Shown: positions 1-6,430, counted from the first letter of the stretch. The stretch: 27,232 nucleotides of DNA from an uncultured bacterium (GCA_905214265.1 CAJMLQ010000029.1:1-27232), one strand, 5' to 3'. Numbers and translations are program-made. The notes: generated by a model not told the origin, from the sequence alone.

Positions 1-4
1 AGAG

Positions 5-43
5 AACCACCCCCGCAGCTGTTACGCTGTGGAGGTGGTTTTT
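5..43 (+). terminator. Hairpin terminator at the window edge
   Basis: Arms AACCACC (5-11) and GGTGGTT (34-40), plus inner CAGC (16-19)/GCTG (26-29), form a stem followed by TTTTT at 39-43. It would end a plus-strand transcript entering from outside the window. It also sits at the 3' side of the decayed minus-strand transposase. Confidence 0.6.
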
Positions 44-44
44 G

Positions 45-431
45 CGTTAATCAATACGAGGCATACTCTGCTGAATGCCTGAATTGTTCCGGCGCTTCCG
101 AAAAACAGAGGCCGCATACTGTACCCCCTGTAGCTATGGAAGATTAGTTTTTTTCCAGGTCTTTCCCGCAATACGGCCATGTCCAAAGCGGCAAGAGTGA
201 GCAGTGTATCGATCCGATTGGAGAAAGCGTAGCCTACGATTTTCTGGTACACAGATCTTTGATGATAGCCAGATAAAGTCAGCCTTTTTCTATAGGGATA
301 TAAGTGATATCTCCTACCCACGCCAGGTTCGGATGTTCAAAAGAAAACTGAAGCATCAGCAGATTTTTAGAGATGGAATGTTCATGCCGGGAGTTTGTTA
401 TGGATTTATAGGCTTTTTGCGAATAGAATAG
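45..431 (-). pseudogene. IS3-family transposase orfB remnant (DDE integrase core)
   Basis: The recognisable stretch reads HPNLAWVGDITYIPIEKG, then an in-frame TGA (279-281) where a Trp codon is expected, then LYLAIIKDLCTRKIVGYAFS and RERPGKKLIFHS. These match the rve integrase core of IS3-group transposases, including the first catalytic Asp in GDITYI. Family members usually have about 280 codons; here only about 130 remain, frames change around position 330, and the C-terminal third with the last catalytic Glu is missing. It is dead as a transposase. The family call is firm; the exact group (IS150-like) is inference. Confidence 0.8.
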
Positions 432-439
432 ATGCCGGT

Positions 440-635
440 CGATTTCATGGGACGGATGTCGATGACTCCGTCTTTTTCTGCCACTTGCTTGCGCAAAGCC
501 CAGATTTCAGTTTCGTGTCAATGCACAGATACTGAGTTCTTTGGCCACTTCCATGCTGGGACGGCCCTGTTCGGTCACCATGCGGACGGCACCTGCCTTG
601 AACGCTTCGTCGTAGCGCGGCGGTGGTGTTCATGA
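440..635 (-). pseudogene. IS3-family transposase orfA remnant (HTH)
   Basis: From about 617 down to 514 one frame reads RYDEAFKAGAVRMVTEQGRP followed by SMEVAKELSI, typical of the N-terminal HTH_Tnp_1 helix-turn-helix of IS3/IS911 OrfA. The start codon at 635-633 is in a different frame, so a one-base indel separates it from this segment. Beyond 514 a deletion joins to ALRKQVAEKDGVIDI, the end of the usual leucine-zipper region. OrfA normally has about 95-100 codons. The upstream promoter remains, but no functional protein can be made. Confidence 0.75.
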
Positions 636-656
636 GGTTGTTCCCCTTAACTTTCC

Positions 657-685
657 ATTATAATGTTTGTTTTTCTGTCCATCAA
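657..685 (-). promoter_or_regulatory. Promoter of the decayed transposase
   Basis: On the minus strand TTGATG (plus 680-685) lies 17 bp from TATAAT (plus 657-662), close to the sigma-A consensus. It points into the transposase remnant and so could still give a transcript with no protein product. Confidence 0.55.
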
Positions 686-813
686 TATGGGAACGGGGCG
701 CTCGGCGTTTAAGTTTTTTACATTCCCGCATTGATATTGCTCCGAAGCGGTTGCTTTATATGTAACTGAAACGGCAAAAAGCCTTATTTCAAGCAGCATT
801 CAGTCAAAAGAAA

Positions 814-846
814 GTCCACCGTAATTCTATCAACATTACGGTGGAC
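814..846 (-). terminator. Perfect 12-bp inverted repeat, possible minus-strand terminator
   Basis: GTCCACCGTAAT (814-825) and ATTACGGTGGAC (835-846) are exact reverse complements separated by 9 bases. On the minus strand the stem is followed by TTTCTTTT, which fits intrinsic termination. No minus-strand gene precedes it, so it may instead be a relic end of a mobile sequence. Confidence 0.4.
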
Positions 847-981
847 CTATGGTAAAGGATTATAAAAAAGATATTTCAGCGATTCAGGCGGATGACTTCA
901 AACCCTCACACAGGATAAGATATCACTAAAAAAGAATGTGATCATCTCAATAAATTTGAAATTCAATATTGATAGTTCAGA

Positions 982-1062
982 AAACCGCTTGAATGCCGGA
1001 TGAAAAAGTAAAACACCACTAGAGTCAAACCTTGTGGGGCGCGGTTTTTAATGGCGTTTTTA
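982..1062 (+). repeat. ~80-bp imperfect repeat, copy 1
   Basis: This stretch resembles 2242-2320. Shared blocks are CCGCTT, AAAAAGTAAA, ACACCA, CCTTG/CCCTTGGGGG, and a closing ATGG(C/T)GTTTTTA. It can fold as AACACCA against TGGCGTT with one mismatch, followed by TTTTT. Together with copy 2 it brackets the regulator/PTPS-like gene pair. Confidence 0.6.
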
Positions 1063-1074
1063 AACAAAAAAGTA

Positions 1075-1103
1075 TTGACACTTGCCATTTAATGATATAT
1101 AAT
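1075..1103 (+). promoter_or_regulatory. Consensus promoter of the Fur/PerR-like gene
   Basis: TTGACA (1075-1080), a 17-bp spacer and TATAAT (1098-1103) give a perfect sigma-A promoter. The AT-rich stretch 1095-1125 over and after the -10 contains imperfect ATAAT/ATTA dyads that could be a PerR/Fur box for autoregulation, but the match to the PerR consensus is weak. Confidence 0.8.
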
Positions 1104-1142
1104 TCTATTAAAGATAAAATATTAATAAGGACAATCATTGTT

Positions 1143-1544
1143 ATGATCAAACGCAATACAATTCAGCGTTCGTTGGTTTTTGAAGCTGTAAACAAACTAC
1201 AGTGCCATGCCACCGCAGATGAAATCTACGAAGTCATTGTTAAAGAACACCCGCATGTGAGCAGGGCAACGGTATATCGGAATCTTAATCTGTTGTCTGA
1301 AATGGGCGAAATACATAAAATTGAAATTACGGGCGGAGCAGATCGTTTTGACCATCTATGTCATGATCATTGCCATGTAAAATGCGAGAAGTGCGGCCGG
1401 ATTTTTGATGTGGATATGGAATATATCACCGGCTTGGAGAAAAACATTAAGGACGACCGCGGCTTTGCGTTTACTGGTTACGATATCCTTTTTCGAGGGA
1501 TTTGTCCAGATTGTCAAAAATCCTCTGAACAGCATAACGGCTGA
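1143..1544 (+). CDS. Fur-family metalloregulator, PerR-like
   Basis: A 133-aa DNA-binding repressor of the Fur family. The start at 1143 gives a protein of normal length; an upstream in-frame start at 1032 would run through the promoter and is rejected. The winged helix covers residues 1-60 (VSRATVYRNL recognition helix). Two CxxC pairs (C81/C84 and C121/C124) form the structural zinc site. The residues that bind regulatory metal in PerR all have counterparts: H22, D70, H76, H78 and D89. Asp at positions 70 and 89 favours PerR (peroxide sensing through Fe-dependent His oxidation) over Fur or Zur, but this is inference. It is followed at 77 bp by a PTPS-like gene that it may control. Confidence 0.85.
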   Translation: MIKRNTIQRSLVFEAVNKLQCHATADEIYEVIVKEHPHVSRATVYRNLNLLSEMGEIHKIEITGGADRFDHLCHDHCHVKCEKCGRIFDVDMEYITGLEKNIKDDRGFAFTGYDILFRGICPDCQKSSEQHNG

Positions 1545-1621
1545 AATAGATGACACTTAATCAAGTGCGTATACGGGCGCATACATAACCCGTAAATATA
1601 TTATTCAAGGGGAGTACAGTT

Positions 1622-2188
1622 ATGAGAAGCATTACAACATTAGATCTGCAGTACGCACACCGTTTCTACGGATTTAAAGGTGAAGCACAGTATTTGCATG
1701 GACATACCGGAGTACTGACCATTGAGGTTGAGGATTCTATAGAACCCGGCGTGAATATGGTTTTCCCCTGCAATGAAATTCAGAAGACCGCATGGGAAGT
1801 CCTGAAAAACTTTGACCACGCTTTAATTCTGAGGGAAGACGATCCTCTGCTGCCCGCAATTCTGAGTGTTTATGAGGCTCAGGGCATCAAGAACGGCACG
1901 CCGACGAATAAGATGAAGGGCCCGGCCTTTAAAACGGAGCTGGCAGCCGCTTATCCCGATTGCCGTCTGGTCGTGACAAAAGAAACCATGACCGTGGAAG
2001 GCATGATCAAGATCGTATATGATCTGCTGAAGGACAAACTTAACATTGCCAAGCTCACCTTCACCAGCGGTGTTAATGCGGCCTCACAAGAATACGAGAC
2101 AAGCAAAACTGTTGACCGCTGCCCGCTGTGCGGTATTGCGCTGAATGAGAATGGTGTTTGCCCGAAATGCGGATATAAAAAGAAATAA
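1622..2188 (+). CDS. 6-pyruvoyl-tetrahydropterin synthase/QueD-like protein with C-terminal zinc ribbon
   Basis: A 188-aa T-fold protein preceded by AAGGGGAG. The zinc-binding histidines of PTPS/QueD are present (H13 in YAHRF, H26 and H28 in LHGHT), as are the D65-H66 pair (FDHALIL) and E121 (VTKETM). In canonical PTPS and QueD a catalytic Cys sits four residues before the first His of HGH; here that residue is Ala22 (AQYLHGH). The N-terminal 160 residues are family length. The last 25 add a CPLC/CPKC zinc ribbon (C167, C170, C180, C183) not found in standard QueD. The reaction may therefore differ from QueD (dihydroneopterin triphosphate to carboxytetrahydropterin), and the substrate is unknown. 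It is probably co-regulated with the PerR-like gene upstream and ends before a strong terminator. Confidence 0.8.
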   Translation: MRSITTLDLQYAHRFYGFKGEAQYLHGHTGVLTIEVEDSIEPGVNMVFPCNEIQKTAWEVLKNFDHALILREDDPLLPAILSVYEAQGIKNGTPTNKMKGPAFKTELAAAYPDCRLVVTKETMTVEGMIKIVYDLLKDKLNIAKLTFTSGVNAASQEYETSKTVDRCPLCGIALNENGVCPKCGYKKK

Positions 2189-2241
2189 CATAATCAATCT
2201 TTTTCCGCTTTCAGCACAAACAACAAAAAGCGACTTTGAAA

Positions 2242-2320
2242 AGCCGCTTAAACACTGAATTAAAAAGTAAACACCATTGATGTCCAACCCTTGGGGGTTC
2301 AGATTTCAATGGTGTTTTTA
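2242..2320 (+). repeat. ~80-bp imperfect repeat, copy 2
   Basis: Second copy of the sequence at 982-1062, in the same orientation, on the other side of the regulator/PTPS-like pair. It contains the strong hairpin at 2270-2319 with an inner AACCC/GGGTT stem. Confidence 0.6.
2270..2319. terminator. Bidirectional terminator between PTPS-like gene and tRNA-Ser
   Basis: AACACCATTGA (2270-2280) pairs perfectly with TCAATGGTGTT (2306-2316), followed by Ts to 2319. On the minus strand the same stem is followed by TTTACTTTTT. It lies between convergent transcripts, the PTPS-like gene (plus) and tRNA-Ser (minus). Confidence 0.85.
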
Positions 2321-2322
2321 TC

Positions 2323-2415
2323 TGGCGGAGAAGGAGGGATTCGAACCCTCGATGAGCTATTAACCCATACACGAGTTCCAGTCGTGCGCCATAAACCAAG
2401 CTAGGCGACTTCTCC
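2323..2415 (-). tRNA. tRNA-Ser (anticodon GGA)
   Basis: Minus-strand 93-nt tRNA with encoded CCA (2323-2325). Acceptor stem GGAGAAG/CTTCTCC, anticodon stem CACGA/TCGTG with loop CTGGAAC (anticodon GGA, reads UCC/UCU), T-arm GAGGG-TTCGAAT-CCCTC, and the long class II variable arm expected of tRNA-Ser. Confidence 0.95.
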
Positions 2416-2523
2416 ATTTGCAACGTTGTTTATTATATCACGCATTTCTCGTTTTGTCAACGGATTTTTCAAATTTTTTCTTTTCTTTTTTTCCTGTTAT
2501 CCCGGAATATTCATAAATATTTC

Positions 2524-2552
2524 TTGCAATTTCTATGAGAATCCGATATAAT
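2524..2552 (+). promoter_or_regulatory. Promoter of fba
   Basis: TTGCAA (2524-2529), 17-bp spacer, TATAAT (2547-2552), giving a leader of about 80 nt before the fba start at 2640. Because the promoter lies here, the longer reading frame beginning at 2535 is not the protein start. Confidence 0.75.
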
Positions 2553-2639
2553 AAACTTGTATGTTATGAAAATAACAAGGACGGCGGACATGCATTACCT
2601 GTCTGTGGCTGTCCACCAAATGAATTGGAGGTTTTTACC

Positions 2640-3503
2640 ATGTTAGTTTCTGCAAAAGAAATGTTGAACAAGGCCAAAGCCGGCAAGTACGCCGTCGGCC
2701 AGTTTAACATCAACAACCTGGAATGGACGAAGGCTATCCTTCTCACTGCCCAGGAACTGAACTCCCCTGTCATTCTCGGCGTTTCCGAGGGCGCCGGCAA
2801 GTATATGTGCGGCTTTAAGACCGTTGCTGATATGGTCAAGGCGATGATCGAGGAACTGAAGATCACTGTTCCAGTCGCGCTCCATCTGGACCATGGCTCC
2901 TACGAAGGCGCCAAAAAATGCATCGAAGCCGGATTTTCTTCCATTATGTTCGACGGCTCCCACTATCCTATTGCGGAAAACATTGAGAAAACCAAGGAAT
3001 TGGTCGGCATCTGCGAGGAAAAGGGCTTGTCCCTGGAGGCGGAAGTCGGTGCCATCGGCGGCGAGGAAGACGGCGTCATCGGCGGAGGCGAGGTTGCCGA
3101 TCCCGCCGAGTGCAAGATGATCGCGGATCTGGGCGTCACCATGCTGGCTGCCGGAATCGGCAATATCCACGGCAAGTACCCCGCCAACTGGGCCGGGCTG
3201 AACTTCGACGTACTGGCCAAAATTCAGGAGCTGACCGGTACGATGCCCCTGGTTCTCCACGGCGGTACGGGAATCCCCGCCGATATGATCCAGAAAGCCA
3301 TCTCCCTCGGCGTTTCCAAGATCAATGTCAATACCGAATGCCAGCTGGCTTTCGCGGAAGCGACCCGTAAATATATTGAAGAAGGCAAAGATCTTCAGGG
3401 CAAGGGCTTTGACCCCCGGAAGCTTCTGGCTCCCGGCGTGGAAGCGATCAAAGCCACGGTCAAGGAAAAAATGGAGCTGTTCGGCTCCGTTAACAAGGCC
3501 TGA
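2640..3503 (+). CDS. fba: Class II fructose-1,6-bisphosphate aldolase
   Basis: Cytoplasmic zinc enzyme that reversibly cleaves fructose-1,6-bisphosphate to dihydroxyacetone phosphate and glyceraldehyde-3-phosphate in glycolysis and gluconeogenesis. The start at 2640 follows TTGGAGG and gives 287 aa, the usual length of the short class II (B-type) aldolases. Zinc ligands H85 (HLDHG), H177 (NIHGKY) and H207 (LHGGTG) and the catalytic D84 are present. The phosphate-binding region GVSKINVNTE lies at 224-233. It has its own promoter and a terminator right after the stop, so it is transcribed alone. A paralog specific for tagatose bisphosphate cannot be excluded from sequence, but the context offers no tagatose genes. 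Confidence 0.95.
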   Translation: MLVSAKEMLNKAKAGKYAVGQFNINNLEWTKAILLTAQELNSPVILGVSEGAGKYMCGFKTVADMVKAMIEELKITVPVALHLDHGSYEGAKKCIEAGFSSIMFDGSHYPIAENIEKTKELVGICEEKGLSLEAEVGAIGGEEDGVIGGGEVADPAECKMIADLGVTMLAAGIGNIHGKYPANWAGLNFDVLAKIQELTGTMPLVLHGGTGIPADMIQKAISLGVSKINVNTECQLAFAEATRKYIEEGKDLQGKGFDPRKLLAPGVEAIKATVKEKMELFGSVNKA

Positions 3504-3511
3504 CAGAACAG

Positions 3512-3544
3512 AAACCGCAACGGAAAAAACCGCTGCGGTTTTTT
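3512..3544 (+). terminator. Terminator of fba
   Basis: AAACCGCA-ACGG (3512-3523) pairs with CCGC-TGCGGTTT around a run of As, followed by TTTTTT to 3544. The next small gene starts 19 bp later, so its expression depends on read-through or an unseen promoter. Confidence 0.85.
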
Positions 3545-3562
3545 AGGAAAGGACGGTGTAAA

Positions 3563-3733
3563 ATGGGACCTGTCTGCTACCTGGTCAAGCGTATTGATGG
3601 AGATTACGCGATCCTTACCGATTCCGACGGCGAGGAAAATCCTGTCGCCCTGGCTCTGCTTCCTCAGGGAATTGACGAAGGCGATCGCGTAATCTGGGAA
3701 AACTGGAGTTACCAGCTTGATCCGTGTATGTAA
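3563..3733 (+). CDS. Small DUF3006-like protein, 56 aa
   Basis: The ORF starts at ATG 3563 after AGGAAAGGA and ends at TAA 3731-3733. The sequence has the DUF3006 pattern: an opening beta strand with VKRIDGDYAILTD, a central block ALALLPQGIDEGDRV, then an aromatic tail. It is acidic with no membrane segment or signal peptide. Function of the family is unknown. It lies just after the fba terminator and just before a perfect 15-bp hairpin, so it may be read by leakage from fba. The call rests on the pattern and on good gene signals, not on a search. Confidence 0.65.
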   Translation: MGPVCYLVKRIDGDYAILTDSDGEENPVALALLPQGIDEGDRVIWENWSYQLDPCM

Positions 3734-3795
3734 CCGTTTGTAATCTTCTTTGCCGGCCTTTTTTCCGAAAATTTTTATGCAAAGAATGCTTTTCC

Positions 3796-3838
3796 AGGAG
3801 GCAGTTCCGAAAACTCGGAACTGCCTCCTGTTCATTTT
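3796..3838 (+). terminator. Strong terminator, 15-bp perfect stem
   Basis: AGGAGGCAGTTCCGA (3796-3810) and TCGGAACTGCCTCCT (3815-3829) pair perfectly over an AAAC loop, followed by GTTCATTTTTA. It closes the fba/DUF3006 unit. Confidence 0.85.
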
Positions 3839-4175
3839 TATCAAAAGCAATAGATAATGAACGCTTTTTCTCTCTGCATCCAATTCCCGGTGATAACAAT
3901 CCGAAAGGATTCCTTCAAAAATTTAGCTATGACAAGGCAGAATTCTACTTTTTCCGACATAAAATTCAAAAACAAGTGGGCAATCCTGCAAAAAAGCTAA
4001 TTAATTCATTCATTTAATCAAAAATGGAAACTTTGTCAATTCCGCCGAAAACATTTTGAATTTTTTTCGATAAGCGGCAGAAAATTCCAATAATCAGCGG
4101 GGTATTTTCCAGGAAAAATTTTGAAAAGCGTTAGATGTTTCGTTATATTCAACAAAAAATCATGGTTTTGATTTC

Positions 4176-4204
4176 TTGACAAACCTCATGTTGTTGCATA
4201 CAAT
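4176..4204 (+). promoter_or_regulatory. Promoter of the G5/3D-domain gene
   Basis: TTGACA (4176-4181), 17 bp, TACAAT (4199-4204). Confidence 0.75.
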
Positions 4205-4261
4205 GGATACAAATCGGTAACAATGGTTTACAAGCGCAAAATCATTCAGAAAAGCTGCTGA

Positions 4262-4277
4262 TAGCAAGCGCTTTTCA
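4262..4277 (+). promoter_or_regulatory. cre-like sequence in the leader
   Basis: TAGCAAGCGCTTTTCA matches the catabolite-responsive element consensus WTGNAARCGNWWWNCA at every position but the second. It lies about 60 bp downstream of the -10, where CcpA binding could act as a roadblock. The same bases form part of a hairpin, so the resemblance could be chance. Confidence 0.3.
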
Positions 4278-4337
4278 TGCCGTGTCTCCTGAACGGTTCC
4301 GGCTGAGATGGAGATAACTTTCGTGAAGGAGCAGTTT

Positions 4338-5363
4338 ATGAAATCTATTGCACGATGGACCAAATCGGTTGCTGTCATCCTTGCCGCTGTCCTCGCATTA
4401 CCATTTATGATCGGCGTTCGCACGGTGCGAAACTTCGTAACGATTCGCGACAAAGGGAAACCGTCCGTCACCCTCTTGACAGATTCGGAAGATCCGAACG
4501 AGATTCTTAAGGAGGCTGGTATCGCCATCAGCAAATACGACACCTATACCTTTCAGGAATATCGCGATGGAATTTTCCGCTTGACCATTGACCGCGCATT
4601 TCCGGTAACAGTAATCTCCGGCAAGGTCAAAAGTGAAGTCTTTATTCTGGAAGGAACAGTTGCAGACGTCCTGAAAAACGCTAAGATCACCTTAGGCGAG
4701 GAGGACCTGATCACCCCCGCTCTGACGGAAAAGGTCACGCCGGAGACTGTGATCACCATTCAACGGGTCACCTACAGCACCTCGGTGACAACAGAAGCGA
4801 TCCCCTATGAAACGGTCGAGCGCCGTACGCCCTTGCTGAAAAATGGAAAAACGCGGATGCTGGAGGAAGGAACGGACGGCGAAAAGACCACCACAACAGT
4901 TGTCAAATATATCGATGGCGTTTACGCAGAAACCGTTTCTGTCAGCACCACTGTAACAAAGGAACCCATCCCCGCCGTCACTTTGGTTGGAGACAGCTCC
5001 GCCACCGTAACGACTCTGGAGACGCCGCAGAACCTGGTGCTGGACGCCAATGGAAACCCGGTCAGTTATGTTCAGAAGATCGTAGGAAAAGGCACGGCCT
5101 ATAGTGCACGGGACGGCGCAAAAACTGCCAGCGGGCGGTATGCCATTCCCGGTCACGTGGCAGTAAACCCCAATGTGATCCCCTATGGGAGCAAGCTCTA
5201 TATTAAATCCTCGGATGGTTCTTTTGTTTATGGTTACGCCGTTGCGGCGGATACCGGAATTGCCCTGATGGATGGCAGAGTTACGGTAGACCTGTTCTTT
5301 GACACCTACTTGGAAAGCTGCCTTTTCGGCGCAAAAACCATGGAAATTTACGTTTTGGAATAA
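4338..5363 (+). CDS. Cell-wall protein with ubiquitin-like (DUF348), G5 and 3D domains (YabE/Rpf-like)
   Basis: A secreted or membrane-anchored 341-aa protein. The start at 4338 follows GAAGGAG; an ATG at 4308 lacks this. An N-terminal hydrophobic segment at residues 10-27 is a signal anchor. One DUF348 repeat covers about 83-125, a G5 domain about 143-222, and a C-terminal 3D domain about 250-341 with three Asp residues (D305, D312, D318) and GTAYSARDGAKTASG. The 3D domain is the catalytic fold of YabE, YocH and the stationary-phase Sps/MltA-like murein enzymes, so a peptidoglycan-cleaving role in wall remodelling or resuscitation is likely. It is a single-gene transcript with its own promoter and terminator. 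The domain call is firm; enzymatic activity is inferred. Confidence 0.9.
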   Translation: MKSIARWTKSVAVILAAVLALPFMIGVRTVRNFVTIRDKGKPSVTLLTDSEDPNEILKEAGIAISKYDTYTFQEYRDGIFRLTIDRAFPVTVISGKVKSEVFILEGTVADVLKNAKITLGEEDLITPALTEKVTPETVITIQRVTYSTSVTTEAIPYETVERRTPLLKNGKTRMLEEGTDGEKTTTTVVKYIDGVYAETVSVSTTVTKEPIPAVTLVGDSSATVTTLETPQNLVLDANGNPVSYVQKIVGKGTAYSARDGAKTASGRYAIPGHVAVNPNVIPYGSKLYIKSSDGSFVYGYAVAADTGIALMDGRVTVDLFFDTYLESCLFGAKTMEIYVLE

Positions 5364-5376
5364 TATCAATCAGAAA

Positions 5377-5420
5377 ACACGTGCGGTTTTTCCGGGAAGG
5401 TCCGAAAAAACCGCACGTGT
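5377..5420 (+). terminator. Terminator of the G5/3D-domain gene
   Basis: ACACGTGCGGTTTTT (5377-5391) and AAAAACCGCACGTGT (5406-5420) are exact complements. The T-rich tract lies in the stem itself, followed by CGTCTTTGTG. Confidence 0.75.
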
Positions 5421-5444
5421 CGTCTTTGTGTTTTGAATGTGTGG

Positions 5445-5485
5445 TAAAATTCACCATGGGCAGCAACGCCCATCTCTGGGTGAAT
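5445..5485 (-). terminator. Possible terminator of the nucleotidyltransferase gene
   Basis: Arms ATTCACC (5449-5455)/GGTGAAT (5479-5485) and inner ATGGGC (5456-5461)/GCCCAT (5468-5473) form a two-part stem. On the minus strand it is followed by TTTTACC, 44 bp past the stop codon. The T-run is short. Confidence 0.5.
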
Positions 5486-5528
5486 CAGAGACAATCTTCC
5501 AGGCTCACATTTTTCCAGGAGTGCGGCA

Positions 5529-6410
5529 TCACCGGGGAAGATCTGATGGATTTTGTCCGCTGACTCCCTCGCTGAGGTAGGCCAGCACCCGCCTTTCCTC
5601 GTCTACGTCGATGGGAAACCCAAAGGCGGCGGCCACGAAGCGGGAGGATCGGGCGAACAGCTGATGCATCGCAAACAGTGCGTCCCAGATCTCTCCGTAT
5701 CCGCTGCCGCAGTAGGTCTCCCGGTAAAGCTTCCATTCTTCCGCGGGGAGAAAGCGTTCGAGATATTTGCCGCATTTTCCTGTGCTGAGCAGAAAATCTG
5801 TCCGGACCCCTGCTTCCCATTCCAGCATTTGAATCAGCGCTTCCCGCGTATAATGGTCCAGCATTTCGTGGGCATAGGGCAATTCTTCCCTCCAGATTCC
5901 CTTAGCCACGTAGGTAGACACCCAGCGAAATTCGTTGCAACAGTTGTGGAACTGCCGTGCCGTCGGTGGCTTTACCCAGTAATCCTCATCGGTACTGGGC
6001 GGAATGGCGGGCAGCCGTCCATCCTTATCCAGCAGCGGCACGCACATCCGGTCCTCCAGGAAGGCCGCTTCCGCTCGTTCCAGGGGGACCAGACTCAAAT
6101 CAATGCGGTTTCCATCGGTAAACTGCATCAAATAGATGAACCAATCGGAGAAATCCGTTTCGTCATCGAATTCCACCTGATCCCGGCGGGTCTGCATGAT
6201 GACCCGCGTCCCAAACCGGTCCACCCATTCGTCGCTGGCCAGGAAAGAGGCCATATCCGTAACGGCGTATACAATATCGAAATCCTGCCAACAGTCCCGG
6301 GGCGCGCTGGGATTGGCTCGGGAGCCGTTCATCCAGACGGCGCGGACCCGGTCATCTTCCCGGGCAAAGTCAAGGATAAGGGACATCATCTCTTCTTCGC
6401 TGCGGCGCAT
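5529..6410 (-). CDS. aadE: Aminoglycoside 6-adenylyltransferase family, ANT(6)/AadE-like
   Basis: A 293-aa cytoplasmic nucleotidyltransferase that, in this family, transfers AMP from ATP to the 6-position of streptomycin and inactivates it. The N-terminal domain has the nucleotidyltransferase signature GSRANPSAPRDCWQDFDIVY (GSR followed by DxD), a later EFDDETDF, and RIDLSLVP supplying the third acidic residue. The C-terminal helical part carries the typical HNCCNEFRW and EWKLYRETY. The length is normal. ATG at 6410 and GTG at 6413 are both possible after GAGGAG; I chose ATG. It lies downstream of prfB on the same strand with a hairpin between. There are no mobile sequences next to it, so it looks like a resident chromosomal copy. 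Whether it confers resistance is unproven. Confidence 0.88.
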   Translation of the reverse strand: MRRSEEEMMSLILDFAREDDRVRAVWMNGSRANPSAPRDCWQDFDIVYAVTDMASFLASDEWVDRFGTRVIMQTRRDQVEFDDETDFSDWFIYLMQFTDGNRIDLSLVPLERAEAAFLEDRMCVPLLDKDGRLPAIPPSTDEDYWVKPPTARQFHNCCNEFRWVSTYVAKGIWREELPYAHEMLDHYTREALIQMLEWEAGVRTDFLLSTGKCGKYLERFLPAEEWKLYRETYCGSGYGEIWDALFAMHQLFARSSRFVAAAFGFPIDVDEERRVLAYLSEGVSGQNPSDLPR

Positions 6411-6430
6411 CACAAAATCTCTCCTCTGCG

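Larger units (their letters stand above)
45..690 (-). mobile_element. Decayed IS3-family insertion sequence
   Basis: Minus-strand reading gives an orfA-like helix-turn-helix segment followed by an orfB-like DDE integrase segment, the order of IS3-family elements, but in several disrupted frames. A promoter matching TTGATG (680-685), 17 bp, TATAAT (657-662) and an AAGGGG ribosome site still precede the orfA start. I could not define terminal inverted repeats or a target duplication, so both boundaries are approximate. The element is too short (IS3-type elements are about 1.2-1.5 kb) and is non-functional. Confidence 0.75.
663..1142. other. 480-bp gap before the Fur-family gene
   Basis: I see no coding region here. 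It holds the -35 of the transposase promoter, a perfect 12-bp inverted repeat at 814-846, the first copy of a hairpin-forming repeat (982-1062), and the promoter of the Fur-family gene (1075-1103). The rest is AT-rich and unassigned. Confidence 0.6.
3839..4337. other. 500-bp AT-rich gap before the 3D-domain gene
   Basis: I see no credible gene. The first 335 bp are AT-rich with nothing recognised. The remainder holds the promoter (4176-4204) and a leader of about 125 nt with a hairpin GAAAAGC/GCTTTTC and a cre-like sequence (4262-4277). It does not match the ydaO-type cyclic-di-AMP riboswitch that precedes some cell-wall genes. Confidence 0.5.

Noticed and set aside
1032..1142. N-terminal extension of the Fur/PerR-like protein
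   Set aside because: The in-frame start at 1032 lies upstream of a perfect promoter (1075-1103), and the added 37 residues have no family counterpart.
2535..2639. N-terminal extension of the aldolase
   Set aside because: It begins inside the promoter; the start at 2640 has TTGGAGG and matches family length.
2643..3260. 205-codon frame antisense to the aldolase
   Set aside because: GC-driven shadow of a highly expressed gene.
4205..4337. Cyclic-di-AMP (ydaO) or other known riboswitch before the 3D-domain gene
   Set aside because: I looked for the conserved ydaO blocks because such genes are often controlled this way, and did not find them.
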